From Pseudoalteromonas piscicida (GTDB lineage: Bacteria; Pseudomonadota; Gammaproteobacteria; Enterobacterales; Alteromonadaceae), in the NCBI RefSeq assembly GCF_002744175.1, contig NZ_NKHF01000084.1, positions 1 to 64,000 of the forward strand: a stretch of 64,000 bases of DNA. The letters run 5' to 3'. The position numbers and the translations under genes were made by a program. Shown here in pieces: positions 1 through 9,345 of the stretch (the stretch's first letter is position 1; every line of letters begins with the position of its first letter). The notes under the pieces were generated by a model. It had not been told where the DNA came from, ran no database searches, and worked only from the letters and a program-made list of their open reading frames with translations.

Positions 1-150
1 TTTTTCTTCAATCCAACCGCGGCGATGTTCGAAGGATTTGCCAGTGAGTGCATCTTCACCACACAAAAATGCTCGGCGTACGCAGCGTGAGATACAGTGG
101 TAGTATTTGGTGTCGGTTAAACTAATTAGTTTTTTACGGGCAGTAGCCAT
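1..150 (-). CDS. REP-associated tyrosine transposase (RAYT, IS200-like), 5' part
   Basis: The first 50 codons are present; the rest lies beyond the left edge. The start ATG at 148-150 is preceded on the minus strand by a GAGG ribosome binding site. The N terminus contains YYHCISRCVRR and LCGE, followed by the segment GKSFEHRRGW. This is the usual start of Y1 (HUH) single-strand transposases of the RAYT group, which mobilise or maintain REP palindromes. The HUH and catalytic tyrosine motifs are outside the window, so activity cannot be judged. Two REP-like motifs lie 81 and 131 bp upstream, as expected for a RAYT with its own elements. Confidence 0.8.
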   Translation of the reverse strand, partial: MATARKKLISLTDTKYYHCISRCVRRAFLCGEDALTGKSFEHRRGWIEEK

Positions 151-230
151 CGCTTTTTCCTCAATCCTTTGAGTTCAGAGTTAGAGCGTAGACGACATCT
201 AATGAGCTTGCAAATTTGAAAAATGTTAAG

Positions 231-293
231 GTGGGTGTCAGTGATTGTTTTGATTCAATAAAACCGGAAACTGTTTTTAGGTGGATGTCAGTG
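231..293 (+). repeat. Two REP-like motifs upstream of the RAYT gene
   Basis: GTGGGTGTCAGTG (231-243) and GTGGATGTCAGTG (281-293) are 50 bp apart in direct orientation. The same core, GTGGGTGTCAG, occurs twice more at 5244-5312. Placement beside a RAYT gene suggests these are its REP elements. The associated hairpins are weak here, so the assignment rests on the repeated core and the context. Confidence 0.5.
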
Positions 294-407
294 CTCCTTT
301 CTCCTGTCGGTGTTCCTATGTTCTCCCCTAGATAAAGTGCACAATTTAACATATACGGCTATATTAGACTGGTAACCATAACGACCATTTATTTAAGGAG
401 AAAAAAC

Positions 408-752
408 ATGTCGTTTAAATCAGTAAATCACTTCATAGGCTGGTTCGTTGTCGGTCTGTCCGCTTTAGCATTAGCTCCCAGTATTGTGCCGGGTAGCATG
501 TCAGTTTTAGCGTTTTATTTAAGCCTTGTACTCCTTTTGTTTTCCTTGTTTACCATTTCTACAACCAATCATCGCTTCTTTAGCTGGACAGCCATCATCG
601 TCGGTGCTGGTATGCTGTTTTTGAATGATTACTTGCGAGTGTTAATGCCTTCTCCCGAACCAACTTGGCCTAATCGCATTGCGCTATATCTTGCTTATAT
701 CATCATTTTAATGATGGGAATAATGAAGATTAGAACACAATCCAGCAACTAA
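408..752 (+). CDS. Small integral membrane protein, unknown function
   Basis: A 114-residue protein with a good ribosome binding site (AAGGAG about 7 bp before the ATG). Hydrophobic stretches near residues 8-30, 32-50, 60-78 and 90-106 suggest four transmembrane segments with short loops and a short polar C terminus. I do not recognise the family. It is followed on the same strand by yoaA after about 80 bp, so the two may be co-transcribed. No catalytic motif is visible. Confidence 0.7.
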   Translation: MSFKSVNHFIGWFVVGLSALALAPSIVPGSMSVLAFYLSLVLLLFSLFTISTTNHRFFSWTAIIVGAGMLFLNDYLRVLMPSPEPTWPNRIALYLAYIIILMMGIMKIRTQSSN

Positions 753-832
753 AGTAGTGTCAAACCTCAGTTATTACCAAACAGCGGTTGCGATTTGCTG
801 CTTAGCCACATACAATTTCGCGACCTGTCTGT

Positions 833-2773
833 TTGTATATTTGCATTACCTTGGCTGTATCATCTATTTTCTCTTCTACGGGCCCGTTAGCCCAGCATTT
901 TCCTGGCTATCAACCAAGACAGCCACAGATAGATATGGCCGTAGCGGTGGAAGAAACCATACAAAATGGCGGGCAATGCGTTGCAGAAGCAGGAACAGGA
1001 ACAGGCAAAACATTCGCATATTTAGTTCCCGCATTTCAGTCAAAAGGTAAAGTTATTGTCTCTACTGGCTCTAAAGCCTTACAAGAGCAACTATTCCACC
1101 GAGATGTACCCACACTAAAAAAAGTACTCACAAGCGGCAAAAAAGTTACTTTGCTGAAAGGTAGAGGCAATTACCTTTGTCCATATCGCCTATCACAACA
1201 TTTGAGTCATGTACCTACAGATGATCCCGATGTCATGCATCAACTTGCCATGGTTGCAAAGTTTGCATCCGAAACGCAAAGCGGAGATTTAGCCGATTGT
1301 GTCGGCATTGAAGAAGACGCCAAAGTGTTACCCTATGTTACTTCAACAGCAGACAACTGTTTAGGTAAAGAATGCCCAAACTACGAAGGCTGTTATATTC
1401 GCAAGGCAAGACTCAAAGCGGTCGACGCCGATGTTGTGGTGATCAATCACCATCTATTTTTTGCTGATATGGCAGTAAAAGATTTAGGGTTTGCGGAGCT
1501 GATGCCAACCGCAGACAGCTATATCTTTGACGAGGCCCACCAGCTGCCAGAAATCGCCAGTGACTACTTTGGTGAAACTATAAGCACCAAAGCACTACAA
1601 GCTTTGATTAATGACATTAGAGTTATCTACCGCTCAGATATTCCAGATATGCTGCAGCTTGGCAAAACTCTAAATAAATTGGAAACCAGTGTTGCCGATC
1701 TCCGTCTGGTATTTGGTGGCGATGGTGCACGGGGAGATTGGCGAGAGGCGCTGGCAAACAAACCAATTTGCGATGCAATGCACCGTGTGATAGGTAACCT
1801 AGACTTTCTCTACAAAGTGCTCAAACTCTGCCTTGATAGAAGCGATAAAATAGAGCATCCATTTGAAAAGGTCATGACCTTTAAAAGCCAACTTGAGCGC
1901 GCATTCGACACCAGCCAAACCGGATTTAGTTATTGGTTTGAAACCACTAGGCGCTTTTTGTCGATCCATATCACGCCTTTAGATGTATCGAGCAAATTTG
2001 CGCAAATCATCAAAACCACCGAAGCGAGCTTTGTGTTTACCTCCGCCACTTTATCGGTTGATAATTCGCTGAACCACTTTAGCCGTAGCTTAGGCCTAAC
2101 ACCTACTTCACAGTTTATAGTTGAAAGTCCATTTAACTACAAACAACAAGCCTTGCTGTGCCTGCCACGCTATCTGCCAGAAACCCGCGATGATCTAATG
2201 CCGCATGCACTAGTAAAGCTTGCTAAACAAGTGATCGAAGCTGCCAAAGGACGAACCTTTTTACTTTTTACCAGCTATCGAGCCATGCATTTGGTTTATG
2301 AGGGACTTAGCACAGCGTTGCAATACCCAATTTTTATGCAGGGACAGGCATCAAAACGCATCATTTTAGAGCAGTTTATACGTCATGGTAACGCAGTATT
2401 ACTAGGGACAGCCTCCTTTTGGGAAGGGGTGGATGTCCGTGGTGATACCCTAAGTTGTGTTGTCATTGACAAACTACCATTTGCTTCTCCAGACGACCCT
2501 TTATTACAAGCACGTATGAGAGATGCTGAAATGCGTGGGTTAGAACCATTCGATGCCATACAACTTCCACAAGCAGTTATCGCTTTAAAACAGGGGGTTG
2601 GCCGATTAATTCGTGATGCTAACGATAAAGGTGTACTGATTATTTGCGATAATCGCTTAGTTACGAGAAAATACGGCCAGACGTTTTTAAGTAGCTTGCC
2701 CGATATGTCTCGCACCAGAGACTTAAACAAGGCAATTCGATTTTTAGAGAATATTGATAAAAATGAAAAATAA
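833..2773 (+). CDS. yoaA: DinG-family ATP-dependent DNA helicase YoaA
   Basis: A superfamily 2, XPD-like helicase that matches E. coli YoaA along its length as I recall it. Visible motifs are Walker A EAGTGTGKTFAY, the iron-sulfur cysteines (CLGKECPNYEGC region and an upstream CPYR), the DEAH box FDEAHQLPEIA, and the late motifs FTSATLS, GTASFWEGVD and QGVGRLIRD. In E. coli YoaA works with the clamp-loader protein HolC in replication-fork repair. The start is uncertain. No ATG lies in frame before the Walker region; candidates are TTG 833 and TTG 851, neither with a clear Shine-Dalgarno. The 3' end overlaps tsaB by 11 bp, which implies one operon. Confidence 0.9.
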   Translation: MYICITLAVSSIFSSTGPLAQHFPGYQPRQPQIDMAVAVEETIQNGGQCVAEAGTGTGKTFAYLVPAFQSKGKVIVSTGSKALQEQLFHRDVPTLKKVLTSGKKVTLLKGRGNYLCPYRLSQHLSHVPTDDPDVMHQLAMVAKFASETQSGDLADCVGIEEDAKVLPYVTSTADNCLGKECPNYEGCYIRKARLKAVDADVVVINHHLFFADMAVKDLGFAELMPTADSYIFDEAHQLPEIASDYFGETISTKALQALINDIRVIYRSDIPDMLQLGKTLNKLETSVADLRLVFGGDGARGDWREALANKPICDAMHRVIGNLDFLYKVLKLCLDRSDKIEHPFEKVMTFKSQLERAFDTSQTGFSYWFETTRRFLSIHITPLDVSSKFAQIIKTTEASFVFTSATLSVDNSLNHFSRSLGLTPTSQFIVESPFNYKQQALLCLPRYLPETRDDLMPHALVKLAKQVIEAAKGRTFLLFTSYRAMHLVYEGLSTALQYPIFMQGQASKRIILEQFIRHGNAVLLGTASFWEGVDVRGDTLSCVVIDKLPFASPDDPLLQARMRDAEMRGLEPFDAIQLPQAVIALKQGVGRLIRDANDKGVLIICDNRLVTRKYGQTFLSSLPDMSRTRDLNKAIRFLENIDKNEK

Positions 2774-3449
2774 CCTGTTGGCCCTAGACGCCTCCACTGA
2801 AGCACTCAGTATTGCATTGCATTACGAAGGCAAGTTTATTCGCCACTTTGAGGTTTGTCCGCAGCAGCATAGTCAGAAGATCTTGCCATTAGTTGAACGC
2901 ATTCTGCGTGAGGCCGATATTACGCTCAATGATCTTGACGGCATTGTATTTGGCCGTGGTCCAGGTAGCTTTACAGGCGTTAGGATCAGTACAGCAGTAG
3001 CACAAGGCCTAGCATTTTCATCTGGCCTTAAGTTAGTGGGTGTCTCTACTTTACAAGCAATGGCACAGCAAGCATGGATGGAAGCAGGTAAAAGTGACGT
3101 AGTAGCGGCGATTGATGCCCGTATGGGTGAGGTTTACCTCTGCCAATACCAAGGTGACAATAACGGTATTATTCAACCAACCACAGAAGAAACCGTTATT
3201 AAGCCAGAACAAATAGACTTTACTGCGACTGGCGCTGTTGGCGTTGGTACAGGATGGCAAGCCTTCAGTGATCTTACCCATCAACTAGAGTGCCAAGTAA
3301 TTGAAAACATTAGCTTACCAGACGCGTACTACATGCTGTTTATTGCCGATGATGCATTCACGCAAGGGCTGTCGGTCGGCGCCGCAAACGCACAGCCGCA
3401 ATATGTGAGAGACACAGTAACATGGAAAAAGTTGCCAGGTCGCGAATAA
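2763..3449 (+). CDS. tsaB: tRNA threonylcarbamoyladenosine biosynthesis protein TsaB
   Basis: TsaB (YeaZ) is the ASKHA-fold partner of TsaD. With TsaE and TsaC it forms N6-threonylcarbamoyladenosine at position 37 of ANN-decoding tRNAs. Family features are LLALDASTEALS at the N terminus, GRGPGSFTGVRI, AAIDARMGEVY, VGTGWQAF and the C-terminal WKKLPGRE. ATG 2763 gives the canonical N terminus MKNNLLALDAS; an upstream in-frame TTG at 2754 would add only three residues. The start lies inside the end of yoaA, so translation is probably coupled. The length (about 228 residues) matches the family. Confidence 0.95.
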   Translation: MKNNLLALDASTEALSIALHYEGKFIRHFEVCPQQHSQKILPLVERILREADITLNDLDGIVFGRGPGSFTGVRISTAVAQGLAFSSGLKLVGVSTLQAMAQQAWMEAGKSDVVAAIDARMGEVYLCQYQGDNNGIIQPTTEETVIKPEQIDFTATGAVGVGTGWQAFSDLTHQLECQVIENISLPDAYYMLFIADDAFTQGLSVGAANAQPQYVRDTVTWKKLPGRE

Positions 3450-3493
3450 AGGCGTATTTTTATACTAGTGAATCAGTGTTATTGAGCTAAACC

Positions 3494-3790
3494 GTGAAGC
3501 TAAATTCAATTGTCCAACAAGCTGGTACGTATCAAGTAAAGCCACAGCCCAAAAAGGCGGTGAGCTCAGTCGTTGACGATCAGAAGACAACAACACAAAA
3601 TTCAGCTCAGATCAGGACGAGTGAACAGGGCATCGCACTAGTAGAGCAGTTTCAATCACAACAACATTCTACTATATATGACCGTCCTAACTTTCGTACG
3701 GGGCAGGCGATAAGTGAATATAGAGCGATTGCAACTGAAGCAAGAAGAGATGAAATCAAAAGTATGATAGGGGTCTCTGTTTACGCCTAA
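3494..3790 (+). CDS. Conserved-looking small protein, unknown function
   Basis: A 98-residue polar protein that starts at GTG 3494. It has no signal peptide or membrane segment. The N-terminal half is low-complexity and rich in Gln, Lys and Ser. The C-terminal half (YDRPNFRTGQAISEYRAI, then a charged helix) looks folded. I recall similar unnamed proteins in Alteromonadales but cannot name a family. A perfect 16-bp hairpin follows 31 bp after the stop, which supports a real transcription unit ending here. Confidence 0.55.
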   Translation: MKLNSIVQQAGTYQVKPQPKKAVSSVVDDQKTTTQNSAQIRTSEQGIALVEQFQSQQHSTIYDRPNFRTGQAISEYRAIATEARRDEIKSMIGVSVYA

Positions 3791-3820
3791 ATATCAACTC
3801 AGTTAACCATTCGTTATAAT

Positions 3821-3854
3821 ACCAATAAGGTCAGCATCTGCTGACCTTATTGGT
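3821..3854. terminator. Bidirectional hairpin between convergent genes
   Basis: A perfect 16-bp inverted repeat (3821-3836 with 3839-3854, 2-nt loop) sits between the convergent 98-residue gene and the alkaline phosphatase. The T tracts are short on both sides, so it may act as a weak intrinsic terminator or an RNA-stabilising end. Confidence 0.6.
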
Positions 3855-3871
3855 GTTTGATAGTCAAAATA

Positions 3872-5164
3872 TTACTGCTTAATAAATCCGATCAGTTTAT
3901 CAGCAATAGCGGTATTATTTTGTGAACCAATAAAGGCCTCTTTGCCTTTACCGTGCGCAAATACTTGTACATCAATCGCAGTATGACCTCCGGTGGTCCA
4001 GCCGGTAAAAGACGCATCACTAATCGCATCTTTTACTACTAAACTCAGAGCTTTAGAACCAAGACCTAATGCTTCTTTTACCTTCAATTCAGTCGCGCTA
4101 TCATAGTCAAGACCAGTTAGCGTTTCCCATGTTGCTTTCACATCTTTTGACTCACTCAACGCCTTAGCAATTTCGTCACCAGATCCTTTCACCTTAGCGA
4201 CCACGTCACGCTCCCAACGGTACTGACCATTCGCGCCTAGTGTTAACCCGCCTGTTGAATGATCCGCGGTGATAACCAAGATAGTGTCTGGGTTATCGTC
4301 AACAAACGCCTTTGCAAGCATAATAGACTCTGCAAAGTCATCCATTTCACGCATCGCACATGCAATATCATTTGCGTGACCACACCAGTCAATTTGACTG
4401 CCTTCAATCATCAAGAAAAAACCTTTGTCGTTTTGGTTTTCTAGCAGTGACAACGCCGTTTTTGTCATTTTAGTTAGACGCTTAGGTTCTTCATCAATGG
4501 CATACGGTAACCCAACTTCGGCAAACAAACCCATTGCCGGTATTTTGTTTAACGTATCAAGCTTTGCCAGCTCATCAACGTATTGATATCCAGCCTCTTT
4601 AAATTCGCTAACTAGATTTCTATCTTCACGGATAAAGTACTTAGTACCACCACCAAGCATTAAGTCGACGGGAAGCTTGCCAGCAATCTTGTTGTCGATA
4701 TAGTCGTTGGCAATTTCATCGTAATTGCGACGGGACTCATTGTGTGAGGCAAAGCTTGCAGGGGTTGCATGGTTGATTTGGGATGTAGCCACAAGTGCAG
4801 TCGTTTTACCTTTCTTTTTAGCAACCTCGAGCATTGTTTCAAGATCTTCTTTATGCGTATCAACCGCAATCGCGCCATTATAGCTCTTTGTACCTGTACT
4901 CAGTGCAGTTGCACCAGCCGCACTGTCTGTCACCACAGTATCATCATCAGGGTAGGTATGAGCCATGCCGACTAAAATCGAGTCAAAGATTGTTGGGTCA
5001 ACCACTTTGGTTGAAGGGTCGTCTTTAAAATAACGATAACCTGTGGTGTAGGCAGGTCCCATACCGTCGCCAATCATGTAAATAATATTCTTGGGTGCAG
5101 CCAAAGTAGGGGCCGCAAATACCAATCCAACAACTGAGGCCAAAAGGCTAGATTTGAAATTCAT
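3872..5164 (-). CDS. Periplasmic alkaline phosphatase, PhoA family
   Basis: The protein begins with a Sec signal peptide (about residues 1-22, ending in an Ala-rich TLAA). Metal and active-site motifs of PF00245 follow: MIGDGMGPAY (first metal Asp), TDSAAGATALSTG with the nucleophilic Ser, MIEGSQIDWCGH, ITADHSTGGL and GGHTAIDVQVFA. At 430 residues it is close to the family length. It should hydrolyse phosphate monoesters in the periplasm using two Zn and one Mg ion. I saw no clear Pho box in the 245 bp upstream. The gene is divergent from the alpha/beta hydrolase at 5411. Confidence 0.9.
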   Translation of the reverse strand: MNFKSSLLASVVGLVFAAPTLAAPKNIIYMIGDGMGPAYTTGYRYFKDDPSTKVVDPTIFDSILVGMAHTYPDDDTVVTDSAAGATALSTGTKSYNGAIAVDTHKEDLETMLEVAKKKGKTTALVATSQINHATPASFASHNESRRNYDEIANDYIDNKIAGKLPVDLMLGGGTKYFIREDRNLVSEFKEAGYQYVDELAKLDTLNKIPAMGLFAEVGLPYAIDEEPKRLTKMTKTALSLLENQNDKGFFLMIEGSQIDWCGHANDIACAMREMDDFAESIMLAKAFVDDNPDTILVITADHSTGGLTLGANGQYRWERDVVAKVKGSGDEIAKALSESKDVKATWETLTGLDYDSATELKVKEALGLGSKALSLVVKDAISDASFTGWTTGGHTAIDVQVFAHGKGKEAFIGSQNNTAIADKLIGFIKQ

Positions 5165-5243
5165 TGTTATTCCCGTGTACTTATCGTGATGGAAGTTTGC
5201 GATTTTCTACTCTTTGATCGATTTAAAACACACTCATATTCGA

Positions 5244-5312
5244 GTGGGTGTCAGCTAAAAACAAGCTAAAAATATTCGATTAAAAACTCATTCATAATAG
5301 AGTGGGTGTCAG
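5244..5312 (+). repeat. Two REP-like motifs between divergent genes
   Basis: The core GTGGGTGTCAG occurs at 5244-5254 and 5302-5312, each followed by CTAAAAA. Each core is preceded by ACTC...GAG, which forms a short imperfect hairpin stem leading into it. The 58-bp spacing and direct orientation resemble a REP doublet. The same core lies by the RAYT gene at the left edge. Confidence 0.55.
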
Positions 5313-5410
5313 CTAAAAATATTTTCATCAAATCAAAGTAGTAAGTTCAAATATGTCACGGTAAGATGATAAATCAATGATCGAACAATGAATACAAAAA
5401 GAACCTATAG

Positions 5411-6259
5411 ATGTCTCTAGATGCGATAAAAGAACAAAAAATCGGGCCATTTTCCTATCAAACTTGGGGGCAGGGCGAACAAACTGTTGTTTACCTCCAT
5501 GGCTGGCAAGACAATGGCAACAGCTTCTTACCATTACAGCCGTTTTGCAATAATAAGGCATATCAACACATCGCTTTAGATTTTGCAGGCCATGGGCGTA
5601 GCGACTGGAAAAGTGAAGATGCATTTTACTATTTCATTGACTATGTTTACGACCTAAAGTGCTTTCTCGACCAAGCAAATATCAATCGTTGTCACCTTGT
5701 AGGGCATTCTATGGGGGCCATGGTCGCTAACTTATTCGCGGCATGTTTTCCGTCGCGCTGTTTATCCTTAGTGCTCATTGAAGGAATTGGGATTGTCAGT
5801 ACATTAGAGTCAGATACTCGAACCCAGCTTATTAATGCCTTTAATTCCCGAGATAAATTAAAACAATCTGAACCTCGAGTTTATCCTGATATAAATACAT
5901 TAGCTTTATTACGTAGCAAAGTGAGTGACATTTCTGTAGAGCTAGCAACGCTATTGATGAATCGAAATTGTGAGCAACATAAAAACGGTATACAGCTTAC
6001 GCTAGATCCAAGACTCAAGCATCACTCTGGGTTTCGTTATTCGGTTGCACAAGCACAAAGCGCTTTAGAAGGAATTACTACACCCACCTTGCTTATTTTG
6101 GCAGAACAAGGGTACGCCATGATCCAGCGTCAATACTCACAGTTCAAACGCTGCTTTGCGACATTAAAGGTTGAAAAAATACCCGGTGGTCATCACTGCC
6201 ATATGGAAAACCCAGAAATATGCTATAAGCTAATTGATGCACACCAACGCTCAGCATAA
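5411..6259 (+). CDS. Alpha/beta-fold hydrolase
   Basis: A 282-residue single-domain alpha/beta hydrolase. VVYLHGWQDNG holds the oxyanion-hole HG motif and VGHSMGAMVA the nucleophile elbow with the catalytic Ser. ALDFAGHGRSDW is the typical strand-4 segment, and the C-terminal GGHHCHMENPE supplies the catalytic His. There is no signal peptide, so it should be cytoplasmic. The substrate cannot be told from sequence; esterases and serine hydrolases next to fatty-acid genes are common, and fadD follows 218 bp later on the same strand. The region 6260-6477 holds no clear gene. Confidence 0.85.
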   Translation: MSLDAIKEQKIGPFSYQTWGQGEQTVVYLHGWQDNGNSFLPLQPFCNNKAYQHIALDFAGHGRSDWKSEDAFYYFIDYVYDLKCFLDQANINRCHLVGHSMGAMVANLFAACFPSRCLSLVLIEGIGIVSTLESDTRTQLINAFNSRDKLKQSEPRVYPDINTLALLRSKVSDISVELATLLMNRNCEQHKNGIQLTLDPRLKHHSGFRYSVAQAQSALEGITTPTLLILAEQGYAMIQRQYSQFKRCFATLKVEKIPGGHHCHMENPEICYKLIDAHQRSA

Positions 6260-6477
6260 AACTATTTATAATGCCGAACGTTTAAAGAATAAACTAATCA
6301 GGGAGTGAAAACTTCTTTATCAACGCTAAAGGCCACGTTTCAACAGCATCTTGATTGTAAATCCTCAAATATTGTGGGAATATGGCGTTTTTAGAGTATT
6401 TGCTCAATTGTTAAAGTGCCTTACATCGTTTATGGTTTAGGGTGAATATAAAAATAACGAGAACACAGGAGCTAAGA

Positions 6478-8130
6478 GTGGAAAAAATCTGGCTTAAGCG
6501 CTACCCAGAAGGTATGCCTGAAACTATCGACCCAGAGCATTACAACTCATTGCTTGAATTATTTGAAAAAAGTTTTGCAGAATATGCCCAGTACCCAGCC
6601 TATAGCAATATGGGTAAGACACTGACTTATCAGCAAGTTGATGAAAAAACCAAAGCAGTTGCTAGCTATATTCAAAATGAATTAAAGCTTGGTCGCGGCG
6701 ATAAAGTTGCGGTCATGATGCCAAACTTGTTGCAAACACCTATTACTATTTTAGGTGTACTTCGCGCAGGTTGCACCGTAGTAAATGTAAACCCACTTTA
6801 TACGGTAAGAGAATTAGAACACCAGCTTAACGACTCTGAGTCTAAGGCTATCTTTATTCTTGCAAACTTTGCTCACACATTAGAACAAGCCTTACCTAAA
6901 ACCGATGTAAAACATGTAGTGCTCACCGAAATTGGTGATATGCTGGGTGGCTTTAAAAAGCACTTGGTTAACTTTGTTGTTAAACGCTTCAAGAAAATGG
7001 TGCCAGACTTCAGTTTACCAAGTAGTATTCCTTTTAAGCAGGTGATTGGCGCCGATGCGGCACAATACACAAGGCCCGACATCTCACTGAGTGACTTGGC
7101 ATTTTTGCAGTACACAGGTGGCACCACCGGCGTTTCAAAAGGCGCAATGTTAACCCATGGAAACATGGTCGCTAACCTCGAGCAGGTTTCGGGCTGCCTA
7201 GATAAAGTTCTGGATAAAGGGAAGGAAGTCGTTATTACCGCTTTACCGCTTTACCATATCTTTGCCCTTACTGCGAATTGCTTAACCTTTATGAAGTACG
7301 GTGGTCATAATATTCTGATCACTAACCCTCGTGATATGCCTGCATTTGTAAAAGAGCTGTCAAAATACCCATTTACCACCATTACAGGGGTAAATACGCT
7401 ATTTAACGGCCTGTTAAATACTCCAGGGTTTGCTGAGCTCGACTTTTCTACTTTGAAAATGTCGTTAGGTGGCGGTATGGCGGTTCAACGCCCTGTCGCT
7501 GAGCGCTGGCAAAAAGTAACCAATACAAAACTTATGGAAGGCTACGGCCTGACTGAATGTGCACCTTTGGTTACCATCAGCCCACGTGATTTAGAAGAGT
7601 ATAATGGTTCAATTGGTTTACCGGCACCAAGTACAGATATTAAGCTGGTAGACGAAGAAGGTAATGAAAGTCCTAAAGGTGAACCGGGCGAACTGTGCGT
7701 TAAGGGTCCGCAAGTTATGGCAGGTTACTATAATCGCCCAGACGCTACCGCAGAGTGTTTAAAAGACGGCTGGTTTGCGACAGGTGATATTGCAACTTAC
7801 GATGATGATGGTTTCTTCTATATTGTTGACCGTAAGAAAGACATGATATTAGTATCTGGCTTTAATGTCTTCCCTAATGAAATAGAAGAAGTGGTCGCTA
7901 TGCACGACGGTGTACTTGAAGTAGCCGCCATTGGTGTACCGCATGAAGTCAGTGGTGAGCAAGTTAAAGTTTTTATTGTTAAAAAAGACCCATCTTTAAC
8001 AGAAAAAGATATAATTGCCCATTGCCGAGATAATCTAACGAACTATAAAGTACCAAAACAGGTTGAGTTTAGAGATGAACTGCCTAAAACCAATGTTGGT
8101 AAAATACTGCGTAGAGCGTTAAAAGAATAA
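6478..8130 (+). CDS. fadD: Long-chain-fatty-acid--CoA ligase FadD
   Basis: The enzyme activates long-chain fatty acids with ATP and CoA for beta-oxidation. It is similar to E. coli FadD from its first residues (EKIWLKRYPEG against KKVWLNRYP) to its end. The AMP-binding signature YTGGTTGVSKGAMLTH, the adenylate motif EGYGLTECAP, TGDIATYDDDGF and the C-terminal lysine motif KTNVGKILRR are all intact. I place the start at GTG 6478, which has an AGGAG site about 9 bp upstream; an in-frame GTG at 6442 would add 12 residues absent from the family. A strong terminator follows the stop. Confidence 0.95.
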   Translation: MEKIWLKRYPEGMPETIDPEHYNSLLELFEKSFAEYAQYPAYSNMGKTLTYQQVDEKTKAVASYIQNELKLGRGDKVAVMMPNLLQTPITILGVLRAGCTVVNVNPLYTVRELEHQLNDSESKAIFILANFAHTLEQALPKTDVKHVVLTEIGDMLGGFKKHLVNFVVKRFKKMVPDFSLPSSIPFKQVIGADAAQYTRPDISLSDLAFLQYTGGTTGVSKGAMLTHGNMVANLEQVSGCLDKVLDKGKEVVITALPLYHIFALTANCLTFMKYGGHNILITNPRDMPAFVKELSKYPFTTITGVNTLFNGLLNTPGFAELDFSTLKMSLGGGMAVQRPVAERWQKVTNTKLMEGYGLTECAPLVTISPRDLEEYNGSIGLPAPSTDIKLVDEEGNESPKGEPGELCVKGPQVMAGYYNRPDATAECLKDGWFATGDIATYDDDGFFYIVDRKKDMILVSGFNVFPNEIEEVVAMHDGVLEVAAIGVPHEVSGEQVKVFIVKKDPSLTEKDIIAHCRDNLTNYKVPKQVEFRDELPKTNVGKILRRALKE

Positions 8131-8137
8131 CAAAAAA

Positions 8138-8160
8138 AGCCGGCACTAGCCGGCTTTTTT
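8138..8160 (+). terminator. Intrinsic terminator of fadD
   Basis: The stem AGCCGGC (8138-8144) pairs with GCCGGCT (8149-8155) around a 4-nt loop. A run of Ts follows, and a run of As precedes it. Confidence 0.9.
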
Positions 8161-8208
8161 CTAACTAGCGTTTGTCATGCTAGTTAAGCAAATTGCATGG
8201 GAGTAACA

Positions 8209-9336
8209 GTGCAGTATCAAGTCATTGAAAGTCAACAAGCACTAGATGAGTTTGTCTCTAATATTTCAGCCGCCAACGTGCTTGCCGTCGATACCGAATT
8301 TATGCGTCGTCGCACGCTGTACCCCGAAATCGCCTTGTTACAGGTTTATGATGGAAAACACCTAGCACTTATTGATCCGTTAACTGACATTGATTTTAGT
8401 CAGCTTTGGGCTTTATTTGCTGACACCCACGTTCTCAAAGTACTTCATTCTCCATCGGAAGATATTGAAGTTTTTCTCAAGTTTGCAGGTTTTATTCCTT
8501 CTCCTATTTTTGACACCCAGTTTGCGCTGCAACTTCTTGGAGAGGGAAGCTGTATTGGCTTTGCAAACATGGTAAAGCAATTAAGAGAAGTGGAAATTGA
8601 CAAGAGTGAATCAAGGACCGACTGGCTGCGTCGACCATTGACGCAAAAGCAACTAGACTACGCCGCGTCAGATGTCTTTCACTTACTGCCATGTTACGAG
8701 CAAATTCTCACACAAGTAAATGAAAAGCACCTATTTAACATAGTACTGCAAGAAAGTGAGCTTTTAGCACAAAAACGCAGCTTCCGTCAGCCTGACGAAC
8801 TACTTTACCTCGACGTAAAAAACGTATGGCAACTTAAACCTCGTGATCTCGCTATTTTAAAAGAACTCGCGGCTTGGCGACGGGCAAAAGCAGAGAAAAA
8901 GAACCTCGCACTAAACTTTGTGCTTAAAGAACATAATATGGTGGAAATAGCAAAACGTCGCCCAAGTACTCTAGGTAGTTTACGTAATGTGCCTGGCATT
9001 GAACCCATGGAAGTCAATCGCTCAGGTAAAGAGATCTTAGCTTGTATTGAAAGAGGCAAGGCAGTGGGCGAGCAAGATTGTCCGCAACGGGTAAGAAGGC
9101 TAATTGACTTTAAAGGATACAAGGCCGCATGCAAAGACATTAAGCACATTATTGCTGATGTCGCGAAGCGCAATAACATTCCAGTTGATGTATTTGCTTC
9201 TAAAAAACAAATCAACCAAGTCATCAGCTGGTCGTGGAAAAAGTCAGAACAAGAAAAACAATTATTAATGAAACCAGATCTTGCACTAGGGTGGCGTGCA
9301 ACATTACTCGAAGACAAGTTAAACAGTTGGTTATAA
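8209..9336 (+). CDS. rnd: Ribonuclease D
   Basis: A 3'-5' exonuclease that trims tRNA and other small-RNA 3' ends. The DEDD exonuclease domain is at the N terminus: AVDTEFMRR (Asp, Glu), LHSPSEDIEVF (Asp) and LDYAASDVFHL (Tyr and Asp). One or two HRDC-type helical domains follow. The start GTG 8209 gives the N terminus MQYQVIES, which aligns with E. coli Rnd, and has a GGGAG site 6-10 bp upstream; ATG 8197 in the same frame is the alternative. It converges on minE with a shared palindromic terminator. Confidence 0.93.
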   Translation: MQYQVIESQQALDEFVSNISAANVLAVDTEFMRRRTLYPEIALLQVYDGKHLALIDPLTDIDFSQLWALFADTHVLKVLHSPSEDIEVFLKFAGFIPSPIFDTQFALQLLGEGSCIGFANMVKQLREVEIDKSESRTDWLRRPLTQKQLDYAASDVFHLLPCYEQILTQVNEKHLFNIVLQESELLAQKRSFRQPDELLYLDVKNVWQLKPRDLAILKELAAWRRAKAEKKNLALNFVLKEHNMVEIAKRRPSTLGSLRNVPGIEPMEVNRSGKEILACIERGKAVGEQDCPQRVRRLIDFKGYKAACKDIKHIIADVAKRNNIPVDVFASKKQINQVISWSWKKSEQEKQLLMKPDLALGWRATLLEDKLNSWL

Positions 9337-9345
9337 CAAGGCACA

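Noticed and set aside
757..1050. 97-codon plus-strand frame overlapping the start of yoaA
   Set aside because: It runs through the YoaA Walker A region in another frame and its composition is not protein-like after residue 40.
8420..8430. Inverted copy of the REP-like core GTGGGTGTCAG in rnd
   Set aside because: It encodes ADTH in a conserved part of RNase D and has no hairpin or partner. Shorter matches in tsaB (3034-3043 area) and the YfcC-type gene (20235-20245 area) are likewise coding and taken as chance.
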